This document shows, in pieces, positions 10,244 to 20,198 of a stretch of 64,000 nucleotides of DNA. Source of the DNA: Notolepis coatsorum (taxonomy: Eukaryota > Chordata > Actinopteri > Aulopiformes > Paralepididae); contig OZ020594.1 in NCBI GenBank assembly GCA_963971535.1, forward strand, positions 114,286,418 to 114,350,417. Reading direction: 5' to 3'. The notes beneath the pieces are model-generated. The model worked only from the letters and a program-made list of their open reading frames with translations, was not told where the DNA came from and did no database searches. Position numbers and translations under genes: made by a program. How positions within the stretch are numbered: position 1 is the stretch's first letter; each line of letters begins with the position of its first letter.

Positions 10244-11476
10244 TTATTCTGCCGGAGGCCTCTGCAGACATGACCTTTGAAAATGACCTATCAGTCCACA
10301 GATCCAGCAAACCTGTCCTTGTCTCCTCTGTTGTGGGACCCTGTGGGCCCCCCGCCTGTAATCGGATGGCCCTGGGTTCATCGGGCCCAGAGTCTGTCCT
10401 TGCTCTCTGCCATTACCGCCATGGCTCTCACCTCTGACAGTCCCTTCCTGGTCTCGCCCCCCTTGAGCCTGATCTGGGGAGAAAACCACATACCTGTCCC
10501 GTTCAGCCTCCGTCCTTTGAGCCTGTTGTCGGGAGGGGTCTGGAAACCTACCCCGCCCGAGGCTCTCCGCACCCTGTCGAGGCCCCGCTCCCTGTCTGGG
10601 CAACGGGGCACAGGGCATTGCTTGATCACGGCGGCCTAACTCCGACGCCCGAAGCATGACCTCAATCACTGTACCATCTAGTAGTACATTCTTTCTCGCC
10701 AGTTCTTGCTCCAGTCTCTGCGTCTCGTGTGCGGCCTGACCAATCTCCAGCTGTGTCTTCATCAGGTCTCGATGCACTGCCTCATGTCGTCCGAACGCTG
10801 CTATAAACGCTCTCTGTTGTCTATAGGTTGACGCCTCTTCCCCCATCCCAGCGCTGGTGGTCTGACTTCCCATCTCCGGGCCCCGCCTCTCATCTTGACT
10901 CTGGTGCTGAGGGGGTTCTGGACCGGGGGGACTTGCGGGCTGTGGACAGTGTTCTTGATACCGACCCTGGTTTTGCCCGTGTCCGCCTCTTCGTCTGTTA
11001 TTCCATCGCGGACCTCCTCCTCTGGGTTGAGGACGATACTCTCCTCCTCTGGGTCGATATTCTTGGTCACAGTCCCTAGCTGTATGTCCGAGATTTTCGC
11101 ACGGCCAGCACACCACCCTGGCCCTTGCTGACTGGCTCCTCGTCCCCTGGCCACGCCTCTCGGTTTGGTGCTGATGTTGGGGGTGGGGGGAACCTGGGCA
11201 AGGGACACTGGTGGTCTGTAAATTGCAGTCACCTGCAATGGCCACTCCAGCGTGGATCGGCTCTGGTAATACAGTTGTCTCTGGTTCTCTCTCCCCAAAG
11301 ACCCCCTGTGTTGGAGTTAAAGACATTATTTCCAGTCCCTCCGTCACACTGGTCTCAGGAGGGGAGTCAGTCACATTCAAATCAATCAGGTTAACGTCAC
11401 TGTTCAATTCGGTCAATGAAATGTCTGCAGAAGTTATCGGCATTTCCCCCCCATTGGCCTGACTACTATTGGCCAT
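10244..11476 (-). CDS. Gag-like protein with two CCHC zinc knuckles
   Basis: A 410-residue intact frame. Residues near 122-135 (CWPCENLGHTARDC) and 390-403 (CWICGLIGHFQRSC) each match CX2CX4HX4C, the retroviral Gag nucleocapsid knuckle. Between them are Arg/Gly/Gln-rich stretches and, around 225-300, a charged heptad-like segment that may form a coiled coil. The first 90 residues are Ser/Thr/Glu-rich. Likely role: packaging of the element's RNA into particles. Two knuckles on either side of a coiled coil is an unusual order, since in retroviral Gag both usually sit at the C-terminus. No major homology or capsid motif could be seen. No pol frame follows. The interruption-free frame fits a young element or selection on gag. 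A cellular zinc-knuckle gene is less likely given the flanking LTRs. Confidence 0.7.
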   Translation of the reverse strand: MANSSQANGGEMPITSADISLTELNSDVNLIDLNVTDSPPETSVTEGLEIMSLTPTQGVFGEREPETTVLPEPIHAGVAIAGDCNLQTTSVPCPGSPHPQHQHQTERRGQGTRSQSARARVVCWPCENLGHTARDCDQEYRPRGGEYRPQPRGGGPRWNNRRRGGHGQNQGRYQEHCPQPASPPGPEPPQHQSQDERRGPEMGSQTTSAGMGEEASTYRQQRAFIAAFGRHEAVHRDLMKTQLEIGQAAHETQRLEQELARKNVLLDGTVIEVMLRASELGRRDQAMPCAPLPRQGAGPRQGAESLGRGRFPDPSRQQAQRTEAERDRYVVFSPDQAQGGRDQEGTVRGESHGGNGREQGQTLGPMNPGPSDYRRGAHRVPQQRRQGQVCWICGLIGHFQRSCLQRPPAE

Positions 11477-13412
11477 TTTTATATTGCTTCTATTTATTAT
11501 ACTATGGGTTAATGAAATAGACTAATTGTCGACTCTCGTTTTCGTTATCTTATTTTTTCTTCTAATTGTTCCTATCCAAGCTGGTGAAACCCCAATCACA
11601 CGCTCTCATACACTCAAATTTTACCGTTTGGAAAGCAAGTTTCTCTGCACTTCAACCTATTTTTACAATCTCGAGTTAAAAATCACTCATACTGGCAGAG
11701 TTATTTGGTGTAGACCGGAATTGACAAAACGCTTAGTGATACTACACCCAGACTTCAACAGTCAATTTGATCCCCCGTTGGAGTTTGGAATCGTAGCACT
11801 GCCTCTGTCCGCCCTCGAGCAGCTATGAAGAAAGAAAGAAAAAAACATACACTTAATTATCAGTGGCATTTCCCATTTACAATCCATCATTATCTTTAAG
11901 CATGGAATGTCGGGCATCTTCTATACTAATATCACTTTAGAGAGCGTTAGTGCAGTTTTCTTTCGAATTTTAACGACACGGCCTTAGTTGTGTTCTGTTC
12001 TGTTGTCTTCATCGGAAAACTGGATCTTCCAATCCCTTTGTCATGTTCCTGCTTCACATGACTCTGGGGAACACTATTTAGCATCAGCCTCTTCCGTCTG
12101 TTGATCAATCAGAAAGTTGTTATTCACAGCCTATCATTTCTAAACACTTGTGCTGGATATGGTAATTTAGTTGCTTAAAATGTCTTCTTTATGTGTAGCT
12201 TTATTTATTTCTATCTGAGAAAGTCTAAAAATGTATTCCTCTCATATATTGCTTTTTACACTATGTGTAGCTGTATTTATCTTTATCTGAGGAAGTCTAG
12301 AATGTATTTCTATCATCATTTTTTTTTTTACTTCACAATATTCACATAATTTACTCATAATTAATCCAACTTCCCCCCGTTTTAACACCTTAATCTTAGG
12401 TGCTAAACACCACGCTTTCAACTCACGAGGAATTAAATCAATTTTCCGTGATTCATACCACAGAATCCCTGTGGCTTGGCACAGTGTCCCCCAACCTGTT
12501 CATTAAACTACAGGTGCAGACACCATCCCCATCCTGAAATCCCCGCAGACCAATGATATCCCACCGGTCGCCATTCGCAGCCCTAGGCACCCCTTCCAGT
12601 AGCGACCTGAAAGTGAAACCCTGGGCTCCCCGCACAAGGATACTCAAAATCCATACTCAAAACCCATACAACCACCGCTGCACTTACACAGCACCTCAGA
12701 TTCAAATTAACAACAGCAAACACCTTCACATAAATACCCACACATAATATGACTCAATGCGCAGTGGCAGCGAGCTTTGACGCAGCGCACACATGACGCC
12801 TCCACGTTAATGCGCGCAGTTAGACAGCGAGCTACGACACAGCTGTCTACCCCCGCACGCCACAACGCCCGCAGTCCCCAGTGGGGGAGTTGGGAGCTGG
12901 CACCCCCGTCGAAATGAAAAGAAAAATTACACCTTCTTCGCCGAAATCTAAACACAACCATGGCCGGCAGGAATCCTACCACTGAACCCCCAATGCATAA
13001 CAAACCCTGGCACGTCCCCTCCATCATACGCCTTGTTCTTCTACCAACATCGCCATCGCAGGTGCAGCCAAGCAGAGCGACCCCTCATACGCAGGTCCAT
13101 CTGTGCAGAGAGTCCCAAACCTAACCTCAAAGCACGCTCCGACTTACGGCCCACCATCATAAACGCAACACACAAGACACTGACACGGAGTCTCTATCAC
13201 ACCAGCCAGAGTTCGTCCAAACGCAAAGGAAGAAGCACGAGTGTCATGCCAACCAAAGTGTAGCGCCACTGGTCCAACACGACCGGCCGCCACCCAGGGA
13301 CCACATCATACGGCCCTTATCGCCTCACTTCTCCGTTAAATCAAGGGACCGGAAGATGGCCGGAGACCCTGAGTGAGCCATAAAGCATGGCCCCACCGCC
13401 GCTGCCACGACA

Positions 13413-13612
13413 NNNNNNNNNNNNNNNNNNNNNNNNNNNNNNNNNNNNNNNNNNNNNNNNNNNNNNNNNNNNNNNNNNNNNNNNNNNNNNNNNNNNNNNN
13501 NNNNNNNNNNNNNNNNNNNNNNNNNNNNNNNNNNNNNNNNNNNNNNNNNNNNNNNNNNNNNNNNNNNNNNNNNNNNNNNNNNNNNNNNNNNNNNNNNNNN
13601 NNNNNNNNNNNN
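13413..13612. other. Assembly gap (200 N)
   Basis: Exactly 200 unknown bases, a conventional gap size, so the true length is unknown. It abuts a (GA)n-rich stretch (13613-13749) that probably blocked the assembly. Confidence 0.98.
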
Positions 13613-13749
13613 AGGGCGGAGAGAGAGAGAGAGGGAGGGAGAGGGATAGAGGGAGAGAGAGAGAGAGGGAGGGAGAGAAAGAGAGGGGAGAGAGAGGGAG
13701 AGAGGAAGAGAGAGGGGGGAGAGAGAGAGAGAGAGAGAGAGGGGGGGAA
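13613..13749. repeat. (GA)n/(GGGA)n simple repeat
   Basis: Almost pure purine on the plus strand. A similar purine tract lies at about 14225-14260. Any ORFs here are composition artefacts. Confidence 0.9.
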
Positions 13750-16064
13750 GAGGACTTAAAAAGCTATCCAAAAAGCGTCCATGTATCACCCTATTGGCCG
13801 AAACTACAACACAACTTATGCAGTATTAGCAACTAGACCCTCCTATGACTAGAGCCTAAAACATGACTTTTCCGCCCCCCCCTAGTGGACTTTAAACCCC
13901 ACACCATCCCCACCGACCCCAGCTCTCACACCCATTACACCAACAGCCTAATGCGCACGCGCGTGTCCCCCTTACGGCCACCAAATGCCCTAACCATAAT
14001 TACAGCGTCCCCAACATCATTACACTGTAACCTACACACGACGCATCAGCATTAATGCGCGCAGCTAGGCAGCCTATAGCCCCCGCAAGCTACGACGCAG
14101 CGAACACATGACGCCCCATCACTAATGCACGCAGTTAGGCAGCCTCTCGCCACCGCAAGCTATGACGCCGCGGTTTACCACCGCAGCCACAACTCTGCGG
14201 TCCTCAGCATCGAACTGCCCCATCGAGAGAGAGAGGGAGGGGGAGGAGGGGGAGGGGGGAAACCTGGGCCCCACATTCCACTACTAGATTAAACTATTTC
14301 ACCAAACTACCACAGCATAACAATAAAATATTTAAACTCTACTATCAAACTAATCTCTAAAAGAAAAACCTCCTGTGTGTAGAACCACATGAAACAAAAG
14401 CAGCTTTGAATGGAAACTTAACCTGGCCTCTGCTGCCCCCTACTGCATTCCTAAACAAACACCACCTTGAAAAATAAATTTGTTTAGTGAAGCCCCATCC
14501 CTAGCATCCCGCAAGATATCCCAAGAGTCCCGTCATGCTACGCCGTTAGCACAGGTAGCTTAGCATACTAGCCTCGTTAGCTCTTTAGCTCAGCAGCATA
14601 GCCTAGCAGTGCCCAGGACGACTTCCGGGTCAAACCTCCGCCCCAGTTGATTCCTTATTACATTAAATTGTTACCTTAAACGTGCCGAATTTGAACATTT
14701 TAAAGTGCCATACACATCCCCGTAGCCCCATGATATTTCCGATTGACTTCATATACTCAAAACCACGACGCCCAGACCACCGTTAACCCCGGTCGCCCCC
14801 GTGGCTAATGTAGCAGCTAATGCCGCTGCGTTCCAACGACCCCCGAAAAAACGGCGTTCAACTATCACATTTCCCCACGGCTGTTGGTCATTAAAATTTC
14901 ATAATAATACAACAACAAGCTCTCACGTCTTGTCAGTCATTCCTAACCTCTAGCAGACTCAATCATACATATTAGTGCAACACATTACCTTAGATATAAT
15001 ACAAACACCCATACAGATTCACATTCCATTCTACTTTTTCCAATAGCTTCCGCGCGGCCATTTTGTTAAAATTCACATTTCATTTAACTTTTTTCAATAG
15101 CTTAACAGCGCTCAATTTTTCCGCGCTCAAGTGCATCATTATACTACAAACGCAAAGGACGCTTACCTCGCAAACGCATATTGAAACGAATATTGTTACT
15201 AATCGCTTTTTGTAATCGTCGTCGCGGGCCGAGACAGTGGAATTGGGCGTCCAGGCGAGCATGCCCTCTCAGGATATGTACCGAATATTTAACCTGTCTT
15301 GAACTCGCTTTCTCAGGGCCAGCCAGGCAATCCGATCCCCCTAACCAAGCTCTAACACGGCCATATTATGGTAGGATAGCTGCTAAGTTTTAGTAAAAAA
15401 TCCCTGCCCGTAGAAACACCGGGTATAATCGGCTAGACCGAACGAACCTCTAAGCTAATTGCATGCTCACCCAAAACTCAGCCGCCGTCCGCCTATTCCC
15501 ACCATCTAGGAACCCCGCGACTCGCAACAAACTATACCATATGAGCACCCTCTAACATAACCACCCAATCCCGCGACCTGCAACGGTGTTGGACTGAAAT
15601 CTGGAAATCCCATCCGCGGTCATGCCGACGTCCTCATTATGCCCCTGCTTCCTGTCGCTTGAGAGGCGCCAGTAAACAAAGGCACGGCGTTATCCCAGCA
15701 ATCGCACACATCATACCCCACTCACCGTATACAGAACGCGAAAAACACAACTCATCACTACACACCCTGGAAGACGACCCGCGATTGACTGAGCTAGCCG
15801 GGGCCAGTCCTATCCAGAGCTGCACACTAACGTACCTACCCATCACATAGATAATCTAGCAGTGATCAAACGCTATTTATCCAGTGCGGCACATCCCCTT
15901 CTATTGAAGCGGAATACCTTGAACCCCCCGCTTCAAATCGATGCTCCCAATATGATAAACGAACGTTACGAATCCCCATTATAATCATTGCGCCCACCAA
16001 GAACCCCGCGACTGACACGGAGCCCCGGCGGGCGTCCTCAGCAAGACTATTGAGTCATACATTT

Positions 16065-16560
16065 TTTTTTATTTATTTTTTTTTGTCTTTTTCCCCCTCC
16101 ATTTTCCTCAGATTTTCTCCCATCCCAATGTTAGTCGTATGCCAATTCCCAGTCCCTTCCTGGTCGCTGCGCACTTACCTCCTACAGTCAGATCATCTGG
16201 GAGAGTGGAGGCTACCACGTGCTTCCTCCGACACACGTCCAGCCAATCACCGCTTCTTTTCACCTGGCAGCGCGGATTCTCATTGAGAGGGCGTAGCGTG
16301 TGGGAAGACCACACTATCCCCCTCACGTCCAATCCGCGCTTAGCAGGCGCCCCGACCGAACTGTAGGAGTCGCTGTTTACAACGACCCGGACCCACCCCG
16401 CCAGCTTCTCCCACCCTCTGATACAGCCAATTGTATCAGTGCAGACGGCCAGCCAAGCTGGTGACAACCCCGGAGCTGTGAGCTGGATTCGAACAGGCAA
16501 ATCCAGCTCAGCTCCGGGGCTGGTGACGAACGCAATCTCCGCTCGGCCACCTAACCGCCC
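16065..16560 (-). mobile_element. tRNA-derived SINE inside the LTR element
   Basis: Minus orientation. The head begins gggcggttaggtggccgagc with box B gttcgaatcc, the body includes cagcgactcctacag, and the tail has attgggatgggagaaaat followed by an A-rich stretch (T-rich on plus). tgagtcatacattt occurs at both ends (16051-16064 and 16561-16574), a 14-bp target duplication. It inserted into the leader of the gag-only element and is therefore younger than that element's family. Confidence 0.85.
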
Positions 16561-16738
16561 TGAGTCATACATTTCTAATGCAACCCCCGTTCGACCTGAA
16601 CGCCTCGTACTTTCATTCATCACGGCCCCGTATTCACTCACCTGATCTCTTTGTAGATTCGCAGGAGACTGTCGTGATGAGTCTCCCAGGCACCGATTAG
16701 CCGAGAGTCAGAAGAAAAAAATTCTTGGCGCATCAGGA

Positions 16739-16756
16739 CAAGGGTCGACGGCACCA
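16739..16756 (-). promoter_or_regulatory. Primer-binding site of the gag-only element
   Basis: Two bases after the LTR end, the minus strand begins TGGTGCCGT. Its complement ACGGCACCA is the 3' end of mature tRNA-His. Complementarity breaks after nine bases, so the tRNA assignment from this site alone is tentative. The matching anticodon-arm complement at 16806-16819 strengthens it. Confidence 0.6.
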
Positions 16757-16758
16757 AT

Positions 16759-18338
16759 TGAAGTCACCTAGGGTCTATGTTCTGTTCTGATGACATCAGA
16801 ACCAATACTCTGCGTTGTGAATTGCCCATCCTAAAAGCCCTGGTACTTTCAAAAGACCATACTGGTCTCGTTCGACGGCAGCTAAGCAGGAGAAATGAAG
16901 GAGAAGTTGTACCAGCATCTGTTTAATTCAAAGTTAAAAGTGTAATCACAATGGTTCTGGTTCAATTAAAATAAAGAACGCTATTGGCTTTAAGGTACCG
17001 AAGCACTATGCCGCTTGCCCTACTAATAAAGCAGATTAAAGTATGAATTGTCTTTGTTCTCTGTTGATAACAAAGACCGTGTTCTCAGTTCCAAAAGCTG
17101 CTCCTCCGTGTGTTCCTTTGTTCCTGCTGCCGCTCCGCTGTGTGAAGGTGAGTGTGGTCCTGTGTTGTTCCGTTTCAGAGGGTCCTTACAGTCACAGCAC
17201 CCCATTTTATCCCTGAGCCAGAAACCCTGGGCGTGACGTCACCAAGTGACCTCACGCATAGGATTTCCACCCAATCGCGAGCATTCACAGAGCATTTGAA
17301 AAGGAGGTGGCCCTTTAAGCCCAACAGTTCTCGTTTGAATGTTTTAAAACTAGGTAAAAATAGTCTTAATATACTGGGGATTTAAGTCTTCAAAACAGTC
17401 TTTCTGGATTTAATTCAATAGATATAAACAGTTTATATTTAGCTTTCATTAATAATATGTTCCCCCATGATTTACCAAGACTCTTTAACCTAGAGACCAC
17501 ATTGTTTCATCTCATTCTGAAGCACAAACCTATTTCCTCTTTAACCAGCTACCAGAGAATCTATATTCTATGTTATGGTTTTACAGTTATTACTGATCCT
17601 ATAGTTAGTTACTGCATATTTTTGAAGTTAGTCTGCCCTTATTCTAACCCACCTTGTTATCTAATTCAGTGTCCAACTGGCCATAAACTTTCTACTTAAT
17701 CTTAAACTGACAGGTTTAAACCGATCTATATTATTCTGTTATTGTCTGGTACAGTATAAATGTCTAATATTACTTTAACTCTGTTTTTGTCCAAAAGTAT
17801 TTTCCTCCATGTTCTTTGTGAACCAGAGGAGTTTTCCCCCCCATTATAGGGCTGGCTAGTCACCTCAATGTTGGGAAAACCGGTTTTTGAATCTAGACAA
17901 CAGCTGGGGGTTGGCACCAGGCCGGGAAGTCTGTTTAGAGAATGAGCTTTTGCTAGATGTCCTAAATAACCAAACGGCCTATTGCCCCCACTGTATTGTG
18001 ACAACGGTATGTAAATCTATTCAAGGGAGATTTTATCAATGGTTGAAATAGAATCTCGGACGCTTGCCTCATCCTCCCCCAGCTACTCCCAACCATTTGT
18101 CTGGGGGCTCCATAAAGCCTTTTGTTCGAATGTTTACCGGCAAGGGGGAAGTTTGGTCATTTTAAGCCTGTATTTAAATCTAAAAGGTTTCCTGTTTGCC
18201 CACCTGTGGTTCCCCAGAAAGACAGACCCCCGCAGTATCGGCCCTGACCAGAGATTATCCTAATGGTGAATCTGCCCAACACTTTAACATAGCAGATTTC
18301 CATAATAATTGGACAGTTTTGAACAGAATTCCACCACA
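16759..18338 (-). repeat. 5' LTR of the gag-only element
   Basis: 1580 bp, TG...CA ends, nearly identical to 5928-7508. It should contain the element's promoter in minus orientation; I could not identify a clear TATA box or polyadenylation signal in that orientation. Confidence 0.88.
16806..16819 (-). promoter_or_regulatory. Complement of the tRNA-His anticodon arm in U5
   Basis: The plus strand reads tactctgcgttgtg, which matches the anticodon arm of vertebrate tRNA-His(GTG) as I remember it. The element RNA (minus) would therefore pair with that arm. It sits 49 nt upstream of the primer-binding site and is present in both LTRs (5975-5988 in the other). This resembles the primer activation signals of retroviruses. 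Pairing is inferred, not shown. Confidence 0.5.
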
Positions 18339-18356
18339 GTGGATCAAAGAAAAATG

Positions 18357-18643
18357 AAGGCATTTACAGGATGACTCTTTCCAGCTGTTGAAATGAAAGT
18401 CCCAGATTAAAAAGTATATATATATATACACAGTCACACACGCACAATAAAACATTTTATACATCACTTACAAGCATGACCACTTAGTACCGGTAGATCT
18501 TGACTGTCTTGGGAGAGAGAGAGAGAGAGAGAAGGCATTACAGGATGACTCTTTGAAATGATGTCCCAGATTAAAAAGTATATATTATATATACACAGTC
18601 ACACACACAATAAAAAAAAATGTATACATCACTTACGACCACT
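18357..18643. repeat. Local tandem duplication around a candidate exon
   Basis: Copies at about 18357-18486 and 18531-18643 share aaggcatt(t)acaggatgactc, a TA-rich microsatellite, acagtcacacac and acatcactta. The second copy runs into the candidate exon at 18637-18699; the first carries only a decayed remnant of its splice-donor side. A short (GA)n separates them. Confidence 0.7.
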
Positions 18644-18699
18644 TGAAGTAGTTGTTCTTGAGCTGTCTTCTGCGCTCATCTCATTGATGAGATCCAGCA
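18637..18699 (-). CDS. Candidate first coding exon, unknown gene
   Basis: On the minus strand TGTTACAG precedes 63 bp of open frame, and a GTAAGTG donor follows. The frame reads LDLINEMSAEDSSRTTTSSG. An in-frame ATG gives a possible start at MSAEDS. It is phase-compatible with the exon at 3565-3700 (split Arg codon) and with a possible noncoding first exon ending at 19359 with CTCAG/GTAATT. I do not recognise the protein. The support is splice-site grammar only. Confidence 0.35.
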
Positions 18700-18859
18700 C
18701 TGTAACAGTATTTGCAACAATGAAATTATATATTTTATTACAACTCTATCAGCTGAGTAACAATATTCATCAAAGTGTTGCGTGTTACAGTGTAGGTTAG
18801 TTTATTAGTGCATGACAGTAAGGTTAGCATACTTTTCACACTATAAGCCCCACCTGAAT

Positions 18860-19237
18860 GATAGCCAGTTTGCAGCTCCGGGTACAGTAGGTACCAACGT
18901 TAGCTCTCATAACGTTAGCCAGTTAGCAGCTCCGGGTACAGTAGGTACCAACGTTAGCTCTCATAACGTTAGCCAGTTAGCAGCTCCGGGTACAGTAGGT
19001 ACCAACGTTAGCTCTCATAACGTTAGCCAGTTAGCAGCTCCGGGTACAGTAGGTACCAACGTTAGCTCTCATAACGATAGCCAGTTAGCAGCTCCGGGTA
19101 CAGTAGGTACCAACGTTAGCTCTCATAACGTTAGCCAGTTAGCAGCTCCGGGTACAGTAGGTACCAACGTTAGCTCTCATAACGTTAGCCAGTTAGCAGT
19201 TCCGGGTACAGTAGGTACCAACGTTAGCTCTCATAAC
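18860..19237. repeat. 54-bp minisatellite, 7 copies
   Basis: Seven units of exactly 54 bp contain agctccgggtacagtaggt and acgttagctctcataac. Units are almost identical. As 54 is a multiple of three, an 18-residue repeat frame (PGTVGTNVSSHN core) stays open on the plus strand at 18812-19282. I treat that as a by-product. Confidence 0.9.
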
Positions 19238-19358
19238 GTTAGCCAGTTTACAGATCCCGCCAGTTTCATAATATCGAGCTAATATCGACTAAACCACTCA
19301 TTTATATCAGTGGCACGCATTACTTATAAATAATAAAATATATGTGTTGCACAATTAC

Positions 19359-19575
19359 CTGAGGAGAAGATGCAACAGTTGGTCACGACGTGGTGCAGGC
19401 TCTGTCTGTAACGCGCTTCAATTCAAATTTCAAACCGGGATCCCCCACAATGCAACGCATCAGTGTTGCCAGATTTGAGAGTCTGCCTTCATCTGACAAA
19501 CCTTTGATAATAATGGGCGGTTCGGATATTGTTAATCCGATCTGGCAACCATGCACTTCCTTGTTTCTCCGCACA
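19359..19575 (-). other. Possible noncoding first exon and promoter
   Basis: On the minus strand the stretch runs from a ctggcaacc-type motif to CTTCTCCTCAG/GTAATT, a good donor. gttgccagat and its inverse atctggcaac flank about 70 bp. It could be the 5' exon leading to 18637-18699. No conserved protein is evident. Confidence 0.25.
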
Positions 19576-19589
19576 GACTGACCACGGTT

Positions 19590-20198
19590 TTGATTGATTG
19601 ATTGAAAACTTTGTTAACAGATTGCAGAATGGGTACAATACAGTACAGCTCAATACATACAATTGTTAAGGGCATGCAGACCAGAGAAAGACTTTCGTCT
19701 TGTTTACATCAGGGTCCCCCATTTTCAATTCATCATAACATGACATGTGACATACAGATAGACACTTCTATACATTTATGACATACCAGATTTGCAAATA
19801 CAGTAGGGCCTACTGTTTGTGATACAAAAAGAGTCTAGAAAAGAGAGTATATACATTTGACGTAGAACCGTACATTATAGGTGGGGTGGGGGGGGGTAGG
19901 TTGGGTAGGAGGGGTGGGTGGGTGGGGGACACTGTACAACTGCACAAGCACAACTGTACATTGGAATATTGACAAAACCATGTTTGGTACTTTACTGTAC
20001 ATTGGAGGGGGTTGGGTTAGGACATTTACAGGGGCCAGTTTCGAATTGCAGTCTCCCGTAGGTGTTCTTTGAGAGTGGTTTTGATAGTGTGTAGTGATTC
20101 ACATTCCTTTACATCTTTGGGTAGGGCGTTCCACATTGATGTGGTATAATTGCGAAACGTGTTTAGTCCCTGTTTGAGCAGAATCTGGGTTTAACATG
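19590..20198 (-). mobile_element. LINE 3' end (RT C-terminus and 3' UTR), part 1
   Basis: On the minus strand a frame encodes LNTFRNYTTSMWNALPKD and KECESLHTIKTTLKEHL, typical of the C-terminus of L2/jockey-type LINE ORF2. A 3' UTR follows with a (GGGT)-rich patch near 19885-19930, then the conserved terminal about 150 bp (ccagagaaagac... cccattctgcaatctg) and a (TCAA)n tail at 19590. The BEL element interrupts it at 20198; the frame resumes at 34184. Short tails elsewhere (2735, 38035, 40682, 58884, 59103, 59860, 60107) belong to this family. Confidence 0.8.

Larger units (their letters stand above)
11477..16064. other. Long leader region of the gag-only element
   Basis: More than 4.5 kb with no convincing gene. 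It holds a two-copy 80-bp repeat (about 12180-12320, tatgtgtagct...tttatct), GC-rich units containing aatgcgcgcagttag or variants at about 12810, 14050 and 14125, and several ccgcgact motifs at 15510-16015. A plus-strand frame at 11526-11828 begins hydrophobic but starts with TTG and has no other support. Confidence 0.55.
5928..18338 (-). mobile_element. Large gag-only LTR retrotransposon
   Basis: Two long direct repeats bound the element, each starting TGAAGTCACC and ending CCACCACA on the plus strand (TG...CA in either orientation). They are flanked by the 4-bp duplication gtgg (5924-5927 and 18339-18342). Orientation is minus, because the primer-binding site (16739-16756) adjoins the right repeat and the gag-like ORF reads leftward. 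The 9.2-kb interior contains one substantial ORF (10244-11476) and no visible protease, reverse transcriptase or integrase on either strand. It would thus need enzymes from another element, like TR-GAG/LARD-type elements described mainly in plants. A SINE (16065-16560) and a 200-base assembly gap lie inside. Confidence 0.85.

Noticed and set aside
11526..11828. Plus-strand 100-codon frame with a signal-peptide-like start
   Set aside because: It starts with TTG, runs antisense to the element just upstream of its gag start, and resembles no family.
16108..16641. 177-codon minus-strand frame
   Set aside because: It lies within a tRNA-derived SINE and its flank; SINEs do not encode protein, and the other copies do not keep the frame.
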